A stretch of DNA of 64,000 nt from the NCBI RefSeq assembly GCF_000210915.2, contig NC_016620.1, positions 1,178,001 to 1,242,000 on the forward strand, given 5' to 3'. The position numbers were made by a program, and so were the translations under genes. The notes under the pieces were generated by a model that did not search any database, had not been told where the DNA came from, and saw only the letters and a program-made list of their open reading frames with translations. The stretch comes from Halobacteriovorax marinus SJ. Its GTDB lineage: Bacteria > Bdellovibrionota > Bacteriovoracia > Bacteriovoracales > Bacteriovoracaceae. Below, in pieces: positions 9,414 through 18,869 of this stretch; position 1 is the first letter of the stretch, and the number at the start of each line of letters is the position of its first letter.

Positions 9414-9462
9414 CACCATGCAATGTGTATAAAAACCGCCTCTTTGTGCATGGCGCATGGTG
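9414..9462. promoter_or_regulatory. Spaced inverted repeat in the fbaA/E1 divergent region
   Basis: CACCATGC at 9414-9421 and its exact complement GCATGGTG at 9455-9462 flank 33 bases; a further GCATGG copy lies just inside the right arm at 9449-9454. The whole gap from 9346 to 9550 separates two divergent central-metabolism genes, so a shared operator is possible. No textbook -35/-10 pair stands out in it. Confidence 0.35.
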
Positions 9463-9550
9463 GACAAGAGTTTTCAAATCAATGGAAATATGATTAAGTA
9501 GCGAGTTCCAAATACATGTAAATATTTATAAATCCCTAGAGGAAATAGTT

Positions 9551-11599
9551 ATGCTTAAGAAAACTGAACAAACTTATTCATTGAAGAAAACTGACAAGGC
9601 CACTCTCAAGCAGTGGTACACGTTAATGACTGTGGGAAGACTTATTGATCTTCGCGCGCCTAATTACTTAAAGCAGGCCATCGGTTGGTCTTATCACGCT
9701 CCATACGCTGGACACGATGCTATTCAACTGGCAATCGGACAAGTTTTTACTTTAAATGAAGATCATCTCTTTCCTTACTATAGAGATATGCTAACAGCTC
9801 TCTCTGCTGGTTGTACTGCTGAAGAGCTGATTTTAAATGGTATTTCTAAGGCCACTGACCTTGCCTCTGGTGGGCGTCACATGTCTAACCACTTTGCTAA
9901 GCCTGAGTGGAATATTCACAACGTTTCTTCTTGTACAGGAAATCACACTCTACACGCAGTTGGTGTGGCAAGAGCGATGAAAAAGTATGATCACAAAGGT
10001 GTTGCGATCTCTTCTCAAGGTGAGTCTTCGGTTTCAGAAGGTTATTGCTATGAGGCCATTAACGGTGCTTCTAGAGAGAAGCTTCCAGTTGTATTTGTAT
10101 TTCAAGACAATGGTTACGGTATTTCTGTTCCAAAAGAAGTTCAATGTGCCAATGAGTTTGTAGCAGACAACTTCACAGGGCTTAAGAACCTAAGAATTAT
10201 TCACTGTGATGGAAAAGATGTATTTGATTCAATGAATGCGATGAAAGCAGCGAGACAACATGCTCTTGAAAACTCTGAACCAGTTATCGTACACGCTGAG
10301 TGTGTGAGAATGGGATCACACTCTAACTCTGATAAGCACGAGCTTTATAGAGATGAGAAAGAGCGTGAAGAAGCAATCGCTAAAGATCCATATGCAGCAT
10401 TTAGAAAATTACTTATTAAAGAGAAGATCTTCACAGATAAAGAATTAACTGAAATTGATGACGAATCAAAGAAGACAGTTCTTGAAGCTCACTCTGCTGC
10501 TATGAAAGCACCAAATCCAGATCCAGCGAGTATCTATGACTTTGTTCTTCCTCCTGCTCACACATGTGAGAAGTTTCCTGAGGGAACGCATGAGCACAAT
10601 GGAGAGCCGGTTAAGTTTATTGATGCACTAAATGGAACTTTAAAAGAAGAGTTTAGAGCAAACCCAGATACTTTTATTTGGGGACAAGATATGGCCAATA
10701 AAGACAAGGGTGGTATCTTCAACGTATCTAAAGGTATGCAACAAGAATTCGGTGAAGAGAGAGTTTTCAATGCTCCAATCGCTGAAGATTATATTATGGG
10801 AACGGCAAATGGTTTCTCTAGATTCGATAAGAAGATTAGAGTTGTTGTTGAAGGTGCCGAGTTTGCTGATTACTTCTGGCCAGCAATGGAACAATTTGTT
10901 GAGTCAACTCACGACTACTGGAGATCAAATGGTGCCTTCGCTCCAAATGTTCTCGTAAGACTAGCTTCTGGTGGTTACATTGGTGGTGGTCTGTACCACT
11001 CTCAAAACGTTGAAGCTTCTCTCGCTCCACTTCCAGGTGTAAGAATTGTATCTCCATCTTTCGCTGATGATGCTGCAGGTTTAATTAGAACTGCTATGAG
11101 AAGTGAAGGGATGACTCTATTCCTAGAGCCTAAGGCCCTATACAATGCTAAACAAGCAATGACTCCAATTCCAGAGGACTTTGAAGTTCCATTTGGTAAG
11201 TGTCGTGTAAGAAGAGAGGGAAGTGATATCACAATTCTTACTTACGGTAATACAACTCACCACTGTCTTGAAGCAGCCGAGAGAATTGCTAATGAAGAAG
11301 GTAAGAGTGTTGAAGTTGTCGATTTAAGATCTCTAAGTCCTCTGGATGAAGAAGGGATTATTAAGTCAGTTTCTAAAACAAATAGATGTCTCGTTGTTCA
11401 CGAAGATAAAGTTTTCGCAGGGTTTGGTGGAGAGCTTGTAGCTCTTATTAATGAAAAGTGTTTTGAGTCTCTAGATGCTCCTGTTAAAAGGGTAGGATCA
11501 GAGTTTACTCCTGTTGGATTTAACAGAATCCTTGAAAAAGCAGTTCTACCAAATACTGATAAAGTAGTTGCTGCACTTAAAGAAATTTTAGCTTACTAA
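9551..11599 (+). CDS. Fused 2-oxoacid dehydrogenase E1 (alpha plus beta subunits)
   Basis: This thiamine-diphosphate enzyme catalyses the decarboxylating step of a 2-oxoacid dehydrogenase complex. The first ~330 residues match the E1 alpha subunit, with the thiamine-binding region SQGESSVSEG at about 157 and QDNGYGIS about 27 residues on; a linker with a His/Glu-rich patch follows, and residues ~370-682 match E1 beta, including GIFNVSKG, APIAEDYIMGTANG and the C-terminal transketolase domain. Fusion in one chain is known in Bacteroidetes-type branched-chain E1 proteins. The first thiamine motif residue after G is Glu rather than the usual Asp. Neither E2 nor E3 genes lie nearby, so the substrate (branched-chain acid or pyruvate) is open. 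GAGGAAAT precedes the ATG. Confidence 0.88.
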   Translation: MLKKTEQTYSLKKTDKATLKQWYTLMTVGRLIDLRAPNYLKQAIGWSYHAPYAGHDAIQLAIGQVFTLNEDHLFPYYRDMLTALSAGCTAEELILNGISKATDLASGGRHMSNHFAKPEWNIHNVSSCTGNHTLHAVGVARAMKKYDHKGVAISSQGESSVSEGYCYEAINGASREKLPVVFVFQDNGYGISVPKEVQCANEFVADNFTGLKNLRIIHCDGKDVFDSMNAMKAARQHALENSEPVIVHAECVRMGSHSNSDKHELYRDEKEREEAIAKDPYAAFRKLLIKEKIFTDKELTEIDDESKKTVLEAHSAAMKAPNPDPASIYDFVLPPAHTCEKFPEGTHEHNGEPVKFIDALNGTLKEEFRANPDTFIWGQDMANKDKGGIFNVSKGMQQEFGEERVFNAPIAEDYIMGTANGFSRFDKKIRVVVEGAEFADYFWPAMEQFVESTHDYWRSNGAFAPNVLVRLASGGYIGGGLYHSQNVEASLAPLPGVRIVSPSFADDAAGLIRTAMRSEGMTLFLEPKALYNAKQAMTPIPEDFEVPFGKCRVRREGSDITILTYGNTTHHCLEAAERIANEEGKSVEVVDLRSLSPLDEEGIIKSVSKTNRCLVVHEDKVFAGFGGELVALINEKCFESLDAPVKRVGSEFTPVGFNRILEKAVLPNTDKVVAALKEILAY

Positions 11600-11607
11600 A
11601 AAAGAAA

Positions 11608-11633
11608 GAGGGCAGAAGAGAAATTCTGCCCTC
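11608..11633. terminator. Bidirectional terminator between E1 and the chemoreceptor
   Basis: A perfect 10-base stem (GAGGGCAGAA with TTCTGCCCTC) and a six-base loop. On the minus strand it is followed by a T-rich run (CTTTCTTTTTT), so it best ends the chemoreceptor transcript; it lies 8 bases past the E1 stop and may serve both. Confidence 0.85.
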
Positions 11634-11643
11634 TATATTCAAA

Positions 11644-13218
11644 TTATGCGGCTCTCTTGCCGTTTACTAATTCCCTAACTTCTTCCACTACATAAATAAG
11701 ATCATCTGCTTCTTTTTGAAGCTCCTTAGAAGAGGCTTCAGTACTGATGACTACGTCATTATTCTTGTGAGAAACTTGATCTAGTAGCTCCATTGCTCTA
11801 GAGATTTCATCAACACCTTGAGATTGTTCCTTAGAGGCACTTGCAATCTCTGCAACCTTTCTATTGACGTTATCTACGTTATTAATAATTTCATCTAAAA
11901 CAACTTTACACTCTTGTGCTCTTTCTTTGCCTTTAGATACAGCTCTCTTACCGTCTTCAATCATTTTTTCCATCACTGAGGTTGTACTTGAAACGATACC
12001 TTCAACTTTGGCCATACTATTTTCGATAAGCTCTCTAATTTCTTCAGAGGCATTCCCCGACATATTAGCGAGTGCACCAACTTCTTCTGCAACAACTGCG
12101 AATCCTTTTCCTGATTCTCCAGCTCTTGCCGCTTCAACTGAAGCATTGAAAGAGAGAAGCTTCGTTTGAAAAACAATATCATTAATGACTTTAGTCTTAT
12201 CGTTAATATTTTTAATGATATTTAAAATCTCTGTTACTTCGTCATTTGTTTGCTGCATTCTCTTAATAACATTATCATTATTGCTCGCAATCTCATCTAT
12301 TGTCGTAACCATTTCGTCGACTCTATTTTTTCCATTGCTGGCAGATCTTTGAGACTCAAGAGAAGTCGTCTTTGACTCTTCAGCTGAAGTCGCATTTCGA
12401 GAGATCATGGCATTTATTTCTTCTACTGAAGAAACTGTCTCCTGAAGACTCGCTGCTTGTTCTTGACTTGAACTGGCAAGGTGCTCACAATTTCTCAAGC
12501 TATCCTTTGCTCCTTTTGCAACCTCTTCTGATGTTGAGAATAATTTATTGGCAATATTTAAAAGAGGCTCACGAATATTCTTTCTAACGATTAATGTTAC
12601 TGCAATAACCAAAATGACCATCGCAATTGTAACTTTAATTGAGTCTTCAATTAGGATAGAGGTAATTGTTGCCTGAACGTCTTGAATGTAGATACCTGTT
12701 CCAAGAACCCAGTCCCATTCCTTATTGTATTGAACGTAAGATAGTTTAGGGACAAATTTATTCTTATCCTTCTTGTCATTCCAAATATATTGAACGAATC
12801 CTGAGCCGTTTGCTTTTGCAATATCACTAAATTGAACAAAGATATGAGACCCTGCTTTATCTTTGAACTCTGCCATATTCTTTCCAACCAGTGCAGCACT
12901 AGGGTGAGAGACCATGACAGGAGTAGTATCATTTATCCAAAGATAGTCATCTCCGTCTTGTCCGTAGCGAATTTTTGAAATAGATTTTGCTGCAAGCTCT
13001 TTTGCTCTTGCTTCAGTAAGTTCTCCACTTTTAACTTTCTCTTGGTACTCTTTAATAACATCCATTGCCGTTTGAGTAACAAATTGAATTGATAATCTCT
13101 TTTCGCGCATTAAATTTTTAGATGTATTTTCATAAGAAGAGTAGATCGAAAAACCAGCAAAGAGAATAAACGGTACTACTACGATGAGTAGAATTTTTTG
13201 TCCTATATTTAATTTCAT
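11644..13218 (-). CDS. Methyl-accepting chemotaxis protein with one Cache domain
   Basis: This is a transmembrane chemoreceptor. A first membrane helix (about residues 8-26) is followed by a periplasmic single Cache (sCache_2) domain at about 35-185, marked by [17 protein letters not shown] and [12 protein letters not shown] second membrane helix is at about 193-212, then the cytoplasmic signalling domain to residue 524. The hairpin tip that contacts CheA/CheW is visible as [20 protein letters not shown] canonical HAMP domain is not obvious between helix two and the signalling helices. It is a single gene, with no che genes beside it; related Cache domains bind small organic acids, but the ligand here is unknown. 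Confidence 0.92.
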   Translation of the reverse strand: MKLNIGQKILLIVVVPFILFAGFSIYSSYENTSKNLMREKRLSIQFVTQTAMDVIKEYQEKVKSGELTEARAKELAAKSISKIRYGQDGDDYLWINDTTPVMVSHPSAALVGKNMAEFKDKAGSHIFVQFSDIAKANGSGFVQYIWNDKKDKNKFVPKLSYVQYNKEWDWVLGTGIYIQDVQATITSILIEDSIKVTIAMVILVIAVTLIVRKNIREPLLNIANKLFSTSEEVAKGAKDSLRNCEHLASSSQEQAASLQETVSSVEEINAMISRNATSAEESKTTSLESQRSASNGKNRVDEMVTTIDEIASNNDNVIKRMQQTNDEVTEILNIIKNINDKTKVINDIVFQTKLLSFNASVEAARAGESGKGFAVVAEEVGALANMSGNASEEIRELIENSMAKVEGIVSSTTSVMEKMIEDGKRAVSKGKERAQECKVVLDEIINNVDNVNRKVAEIASASKEQSQGVDEISRAMELLDQVSHKNNDVVISTEASSKELQKEADDLIYVVEEVRELVNGKRAA

Positions 13219-13303
13219 GAAGAACCTCCATGAATCTTTTCGGAAATGATTTATCTCATGTAACTCAATTTAATCTAAAGATATTAATAAAAGATTAATG
13301 AAA

Positions 13304-13326
13304 GGCACTATTTGGGTCATAGTGCC
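13304..13326 (-). terminator. Terminator of the FecR/CHASE2 operon
   Basis: GGCACTAT and ATAGTGCC form an exact 8-base stem with a 7-base loop, 10 bases past the cyclase stop. On the minus strand it is followed by TTTCATTAATCTTTTATT. Confidence 0.7.
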
Positions 13327-13335
13327 TAGAATTCA

Positions 13336-15567
13336 TTATTTTGATGTTAGTGTGAAGACTCCATCCCAATTCGGAGGAGGTGGAAGTTCCTTAAATTGTT
13401 CACATCTTTCAATATAAATCTTGGAAGGATTTGTTTTTTCTTTTAAGAGAGGAAAGCGCTCAAGTTCTAGCTCAAGTGACTCCTTAAAGCAGGCGAGGGC
13501 CTGATCCCACTCCTGCGCCTTGTAGTGAGAGATACCTTTACTAAAGATTTCTTGAAGTTTAATCAAGAGATCACTCGCGTCTTCTTTGATCTCTAGTATT
13601 TCGTAAGTTGTAACTGGCTCTGACTTCCCAACAACTCTAATCGTATCAAGTTCTCTATAGAGAAATTGCTCGCTTTGACAATCTTCCATTGTAAACTTTG
13701 ATGTCTGTGTGAAGATACCATATTGCTTGGCTGCCTCTTCAAGTCTAGCGGCCAGGTTCACAGAGTCTCCCATCATTGTGTAATTCATTCTAGATGCTGA
13801 ACCCATATTACCCGTAACGATTTCACCGGTATTAATACCGATTCTCATTCTCATTTCATGCACGATCTGTGGCCACTTATCTCCCTCTGAAACCCACTTT
13901 TCTCTAAGAACTAGAAGAGCTCTCTGCATTTTAACAGCAACTCTCAGGGCCCTTGTAGAGTGGTCCTCTAGAGGCATTGGTGCACCAAAGAAGGCTATGA
14001 TGGCATCTCCCTCATACTTGTCGAGCGTTCCTTTCTCTTCAAGGAGAATGTCAGTCATCGCAGTAAGATATTCATTGAGAAGTTCAACGAGTTGTGTGGC
14101 GCTAAGCTTTTCTGAGAAAGTAGAGAAACTTTGGATATCAGTAAAGAAGGCCGTTCTTGTTCCACTATCTCCACCAAGAGAAGGGTGCTGTCCTGTAGAG
14201 TACATTTCGTCGATGAGTTCAGGTGAGATATAGGAACCAAATGCATTCTTTAAGAACGCCTTATCTTTATTTGCGAGGTAGAAGTGGAGGAAAGTATTCC
14301 ACGAGTAACTACAAATAATAGAGAAGAAACAGAAGAAGAGTTTTACTTCATATCCCTGTGGTATGAGATGGTAAGTATCGTAATAATAAATTCCTCCAAT
14401 AATGAAAATAGTTGAGAGTAAATCAAGTATTGGATTACCAAAGAATTGAATAATGAGAATGATTAGTGATCCACCTATGAGGATCGCCCATGAAAGAAAG
14501 GTTGAGTTTTGCTGAGGTTTATAGAAATGACCATTTAACAGCATGTGAGTCATATTCATGTGAAAGTAAACCCCTGGTAACATCGGATCAACAGGAGTGT
14601 GTCTAAGGTCGTAAGCACCATAGGCACTGGCCCCTACAAAGACGATCGTATTATTGAAGATCTCTTTCATATTCTCATCTTCGGGATAGGCCTTCACAAT
14701 ATCAGCAATACTAACTCTTGGAAATTGTCTCTCATTTCCAAACCAGCGAACATTTGCTTCACCTTTGTAATTGAGTTCAATATTTCCTGAAGCCAATTTA
14801 AATTTATAATCTCCTATATTGAGCATTTCTAGAACAGGACTATCTCCCGTATAATCGATATAGGCCTGGAGCCCATAAGATGGCATATATAGAGTGTCTA
14901 TATTTCCAACTAATTGGTAGTGCCTCATGATCCCATCACTATCGGCCTCTACTTGAATATGTCCTAGACTAACGTCTGTGTTTAGAAGTGTTTCTATTGG
15001 CCATACGGCTTTTGATACCTTCTTAGGCTTAAGTTCTATTCCTTCACTATTCTTTGTATCTAAGACAAAGTTATAAAGCTGATCGGGCATCTCTTCAAAG
15101 TGATCAGCTCCCTGAGTATCTAGGGAGTAGGGAAGAATAACTTTATTACCTGGAATCGATTGAAAGTTAACAATCGATTGGGCCATGATGTCATCAACAG
15201 AAGTTTCTCCACAGCTCATACTATTTTCAGCAAAGAAAACGTCGAAGGCTATAACTTTTGCTCCATAGATTCTTAGCTTATCAATGACGTTGGCCCAAGT
15301 TTGTCTTCCTACTGGCCATTGTCCAAGTTCTTTCAGTGAGTAATCATCAATATCTGCCATGACAAGTTTCTTATCAAACTTCTTAGGATCTAGGGTCTGT
15401 CTCATTCTGAAGTCGAAGAAACGATTCTCAAAGAAAGTAGTATAAGAAATTTTCTCTTTTATTCTAGGGTCTTCAATATCTCTCTCTGTAAGTGAGAAGA
15501 AAACACTTAGCGCAGAGAAAGATATAATAATAATGAAGCCTAGGTATTTTATGATTTTTGACAGCAT
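13336..15567 (-). CDS. CHASE2-domain adenylate/guanylate cyclase
   Basis: This membrane receptor is predicted to make a cyclic nucleotide in response to an extracytoplasmic signal. After an N-terminal membrane helix (about 8-26) comes a periplasmic CHASE2 domain to about residue 350, with the typical KLVMADIDDYSLKELGQWP and IVFVGASAYGAYDLR segments. Three closely spaced membrane helices follow (about 360-440), then a class III cyclase catalytic domain: metal-binding Asp in FFTDIQSFS (about 477) and DKYEGDAIIAFFG about 44 residues later. The last ~90 residues look like a short TPR-type helical tail. It is the third gene of the FecR operon, 18 bases after the TPR/barrel gene. ATP versus GTP preference is not settled by eye. 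Confidence 0.92.
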   Translation of the reverse strand: MLSKIIKYLGFIIIISFSALSVFFSLTERDIEDPRIKEKISYTTFFENRFFDFRMRQTLDPKKFDKKLVMADIDDYSLKELGQWPVGRQTWANVIDKLRIYGAKVIAFDVFFAENSMSCGETSVDDIMAQSIVNFQSIPGNKVILPYSLDTQGADHFEEMPDQLYNFVLDTKNSEGIELKPKKVSKAVWPIETLLNTDVSLGHIQVEADSDGIMRHYQLVGNIDTLYMPSYGLQAYIDYTGDSPVLEMLNIGDYKFKLASGNIELNYKGEANVRWFGNERQFPRVSIADIVKAYPEDENMKEIFNNTIVFVGASAYGAYDLRHTPVDPMLPGVYFHMNMTHMLLNGHFYKPQQNSTFLSWAILIGGSLIILIIQFFGNPILDLLSTIFIIGGIYYYDTYHLIPQGYEVKLFFCFFSIICSYSWNTFLHFYLANKDKAFLKNAFGSYISPELIDEMYSTGQHPSLGGDSGTRTAFFTDIQSFSTFSEKLSATQLVELLNEYLTAMTDILLEEKGTLDKYEGDAIIAFFGAPMPLEDHSTRALRVAVKMQRALLVLREKWVSEGDKWPQIVHEMRMRIGINTGEIVTGNMGSASRMNYTMMGDSVNLAARLEEAAKQYGIFTQTSKFTMEDCQSEQFLYRELDTIRVVGKSEPVTTYEILEIKEDASDLLIKLQEIFSKGISHYKAQEWDQALACFKESLELELERFPLLKEKTNPSKIYIERCEQFKELPPPPNWDGVFTLTSK

Positions 15568-15585
15568 AAAAAACCTTTCACCTAT

Positions 15586-17169
15586 TTAGAAGGTGTATTT
15601 AAGTGATGAAGATGTTACGTGCTTTGTATAGTCGTAATCAGCTTTTAGTGAAGTGTTCTTTGTATAATTATAACCAACAGAGAATTTCAATTTATCATTG
15701 ATTTTCTTAGTGAGTTTTATACTTGGAGTTATTGTTTTCTCTGTTCCTCTTACTGAACTTTCATTTGCATCAGTATAGCTAACAAAAGTTACAGATGCTC
15801 CCACATGGAGAGTGATTTTTGGAAGAATATTTGGCTTGATATAATCAACTCTAAGCAGTGTCGAGTTGGTTGCGTTCTTCGGGTTATTATAAGTATCTAA
15901 TGAGTCATAAGAGAGGAGAAACATATAAATTGATGAACTCGAAGTTAAATAGAGTTGATCAACTGAAAAAGACTTCGTCTTACTAAAGAGTGTACTTGTA
16001 TGAGAGCTTAAATCTTTATATTTAAATTTTAGCGATGTATCACCCTTAGAGAAGAACTTAAACTTCTCACCAATTGTATAAGTCGTAGAACGTGAGTAGA
16101 AGGCCTTCCTCTGCATCGCCGTATTATACTTACTATTGTAGTTGTAATCGATATTAAAGAATAACGATGCTGGCTTATTAAATGCCTTGTGCTCAAAAGA
16201 AGTATTTAGCGATGGTGAGATATCATAATTATCTTCCGACTTTACAGTCTCAGCATCTCTATTGGTATGGCTCTTAAGACTCATATTGAGCTCAGGGTTT
16301 ATAATAAACCTCTTATTTACTATAAAGTCATAACCTGCACGCATTTTAGTTTTAAAAACAAAAGACTCCTCTCTAGACGCTGCTGAAGAGGGGAGATCAT
16401 TTGTAAGAGAAATATTACTATCGTGATTTAAGTCCTGAGTGAAAGAAAGGTTCCATCTCTTTGATGAAATTCTCTTACCGTTATATAGAATATTTGGATC
16501 TAGCCCAAATTCTCTTTCGATTTCTTTCTTTCTAGATTTAATCTCTCTAGCAAGAGAAGAAGTCGTATCGACTTCATAGGCCTTATCCATCTGAGGAAGA
16601 ACGAATTGCTTTACGAGCCTCTGCGTATCTTCATTCTCTCTGGCCATTCCCAGTAAGACTTCACCAATTTGAAAACGTGCAACTTGCTTAAGTGCAGTAT
16701 CGGCCGTGTCTGAGTTTAGTATTTGAGTATAATAGGCCTTAGCTGTTTTATTCTCTTCTAGGATTTGTGATACGTGAGCGACATAGTAAATAGAAGAGTC
16801 TTTCTTATAGTTAAGATCTGCTGATTTTTTAAAAGCGATTCTTGCTTTGGTTAAATCATTATTGGCATAGAGTGCTTGTCCGTACTCATAGTAAATATCT
16901 TCGGCTACACTTTTGGCCTTGATGGCCTCAATAAAGTAGGGGATTGCCTTATCATAATTTTGTAATCGATTGTGGGAAAGTGCCATAAGATAATTTCTCG
17001 TGGCACGATTGGATTTTGTTTCTTTTAAAGTTGAAAGGCCCTCTAAGACTTGAGCGTAGGAGCCCTTTTGAAATAATTCTAATGATGATTTTATAACTCT
17101 ACTTTCTTTTGCAGAAATATTAGAAGTTAAAATAAAAGTAGATAATATAAGTGCACAGCTCTTTTTCAT
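15586..17169 (-). CDS. Exported TPR plus outer-membrane beta-barrel protein
   Basis: A signal peptide (to about residue 20, ISA|KES) leads into TPR-like helical repeats at about 25-190 (for example NRLQNYDKAIPYFIEAIKA and YYEYGQALYANNDLTKARIA). From about residue 230 to the end the sequence alternates polar and hydrophobic residues in many short strands with aromatic girdles and ends in Phe (SLKYTF), the sign of an outer-membrane barrel. A TPR domain before a barrel resembles the Slam/DUF560 architecture, but I cannot show homology. It sits between a FecR-domain protein and a CHASE2 cyclase, so it may form the outer-membrane part of a sensing device. Role unknown. Confidence 0.75.
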   Translation of the reverse strand: MKKSCALILSTFILTSNISAKESRVIKSSLELFQKGSYAQVLEGLSTLKETKSNRATRNYLMALSHNRLQNYDKAIPYFIEAIKAKSVAEDIYYEYGQALYANNDLTKARIAFKKSADLNYKKDSSIYYVAHVSQILEENKTAKAYYTQILNSDTADTALKQVARFQIGEVLLGMARENEDTQRLVKQFVLPQMDKAYEVDTTSSLAREIKSRKKEIEREFGLDPNILYNGKRISSKRWNLSFTQDLNHDSNISLTNDLPSSAASREESFVFKTKMRAGYDFIVNKRFIINPELNMSLKSHTNRDAETVKSEDNYDISPSLNTSFEHKAFNKPASLFFNIDYNYNSKYNTAMQRKAFYSRSTTYTIGEKFKFFSKGDTSLKFKYKDLSSHTSTLFSKTKSFSVDQLYLTSSSSIYMFLLSYDSLDTYNNPKNATNSTLLRVDYIKPNILPKITLHVGASVTFVSYTDANESSVRGTEKTITPSIKLTKKINDKLKFSVGYNYTKNTSLKADYDYTKHVTSSSLKYTF

Positions 17170-17232
17170 TGGGCCAAATCCATTTAACCTAAATTATTAA
17201 TATTAGTGACTTATATTATAACTAAATTTCCT

Positions 17233-18699
17233 CTAATTAGAATTATTAATATTAAATCTTACCCGAGTACTATTGTTGAGTACTTCGTTTCTTTCATCTT
17301 CTGCATCTTCAATTGTCTCTTCAATTGTATCTTGCGCATCTTCAACGATCTCATCTAATTCTGACTGATCTACACCTGCAAAGTCTGCAGGGGAGTCAGA
17401 AGGTGCATCACTACCGCCAAAGTCGTCACCTCCACCAATATCATCAGCAATCTCTGGTTCAATTGGCTTATCAAGTGGCGCTAGTTCTGGGGGAGCATTT
17501 CCTCCTCCATCTACACCACCTTCAGATGGTGCAGGTCCTGATCCATCAACACTTGCAGGTGCTCTGTCTGGACTTTCTGTAGGAACAAATTTCCCATCAT
17601 CAGTCAGAGTGTAATTTGTATTTTCATAGGCACCAGTGTCTGGATTGAATCCTCCAAAATCCGCTGGTGGAATATAAGTCTCTGTTGCGGCATCAAATAC
17701 TGATCCTGCTGGAGGAGCAATATATTGTGCTGTTGCAACGTCAATATATCCACCTGCTGGAGGAGCAATTTCACCCGTTGAAGCATTTACCGAACCTTCA
17801 GGTGGAGGAGCATTCTCAGCACTAGCAGCTTTTTCTTTTTCTACTTTATCTACAACAGCAATTGTTGCACTTTTTCCTAGTACCTTTTCAACTTGCTCTG
17901 CAACTTTTGCTTTATTTGAGAAACCTTTTGCATCTACCCCTGGAGGGATAACACTTCTAAATTTCTTCTTCGGTGCTTTCGTTGCAGCAGCTTGGTCTGG
18001 AGCTTCTTTAGAACCATCGTTTGACTTCATTGACTCTAATTGACCAGGGTTGATCTTTACAGGAGTCGTTGCTCTTGATGTTTTCCCTGGAGATACACCT
18101 GAGAATTGACCCTTTGTCACAATAACGGCTTTATCACTTGAAACAACTTTTTCAAGAGCTGCCTGTGAAACTTGGATATTTCTAATATTCTCTGTGATCT
18201 GTGCCATAGCAACTGCACCAGAGAATGTTACAAGAGCAGTATTTTCGTTTACCGGGTTAAAGGTAACCATAAAGTCTGTCCCTCTAACACCCATGGCAGC
18301 TGTTTTCGTTTTAATGAATAGCTTTGATTTATCTTTATTTTTATTGTCGAGGTAGTTCTTAGTCACCTTAGATCTAAGAGAACCTTTCATAAGAGTAATA
18401 ATACCTGCGTCTTTCTTTGGGAATTTACTAATGGCCATTTCTGATTTTGGACCTAAGTTCATTTGTGATTTATCTATAAAGAGAAATTTTACAAAAGACT
18501 TTGGCTCAGTCTTAACTACAAAACCTTCTTGTACCCAAGAGCCTTTCTTTAGCTTTGTTTCTTCTTTTGTCTTTGGGTTAACGGCAGTAACACTTCCTTT
18601 TAGAATGATTGCCTTAGCGACACCGTCACTTGCATGTGCCGGAATGCTCATGGAGATTACAATAGCTGTTGTTAGTAGAAGTTTTCTCAAAAAGTTCAT
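17233..18699 (-). CDS. FecR-domain protein with proline-rich repeat tail
   Basis: A signal peptide (residues 1-23, PAHA|SDG) precedes a FecR domain at about 30-160, recognisable from KLKKGSWVQEGFVVKT, KSEMAISKF and KTKTAAMGVRGTDFMV. FecR domains of this free type are periplasmic and often partner CHASE2 cyclases and TPR proteins. From about residue 290 a degenerate repeat of about 16 residues appears (cores IAPPAGGYIDVATAQY and IAPPAGSVFDAATETY, then a weaker copy), followed by an acidic tail rich in Asp, Gly, Pro and Glu. It is the first gene of the three-gene operon and 488 residues long. The tail may be a flexible stalk in the periplasm. Confidence 0.85.
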   Translation of the reverse strand: MNFLRKLLLTTAIVISMSIPAHASDGVAKAIILKGSVTAVNPKTKEETKLKKGSWVQEGFVVKTEPKSFVKFLFIDKSQMNLGPKSEMAISKFPKKDAGIITLMKGSLRSKVTKNYLDNKNKDKSKLFIKTKTAAMGVRGTDFMVTFNPVNENTALVTFSGAVAMAQITENIRNIQVSQAALEKVVSSDKAVIVTKGQFSGVSPGKTSRATTPVKINPGQLESMKSNDGSKEAPDQAAATKAPKKKFRSVIPPGVDAKGFSNKAKVAEQVEKVLGKSATIAVVDKVEKEKAASAENAPPPEGSVNASTGEIAPPAGGYIDVATAQYIAPPAGSVFDAATETYIPPADFGGFNPDTGAYENTNYTLTDDGKFVPTESPDRAPASVDGSGPAPSEGGVDGGGNAPPELAPLDKPIEPEIADDIGGGDDFGGSDAPSDSPADFAGVDQSELDEIVEDAQDTIEETIEDAEDERNEVLNNSTRVRFNINNSN

Positions 18700-18754
18700 T
18701 TTAAATTCCTAAGTCCTAAATAAGTTAAGCTGATGGCCCTCTTACTATTCGTCT

Positions 18755-18760
18755 ATTATA
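18755..18760 (-). promoter_or_regulatory. Candidate -10 box of the FecR operon
   Basis: TATAAT on the minus strand, 56 bases upstream of the fecR-like start. No good -35 hexamer lies at the right distance, so this is only a candidate. Confidence 0.3.
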
Positions 18761-18823
18761 TCGTTAAACTTGAGAGAGTTTATTTAGATGGGAAAAGTGA
18801 ATTTAACTTCTTGAAAATACTTA

Positions 18824-18856
18824 GGCACAAAAAAAGCATTGCGAATTTTTTGTGCC
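18824..18856 (-). terminator. Terminator after the ArsC/YfgD-like gene
   Basis: GGCACAAAAAA and TTTTTTGTGCC form an exact 11-base stem with an 11-base loop. Its distance from the reductase stop (14 bases) and the built-in A/T runs make it usable from either strand. Confidence 0.7.
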
Positions 18857-18869
18857 ATATGATTGGTAA

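Noticed and set aside
10558-11232. Several minus- and plus-strand frames inside the fused E1 gene
   Set aside because: Overlapping shadows of a conserved enzyme; none has a ribosome site or sensible composition.
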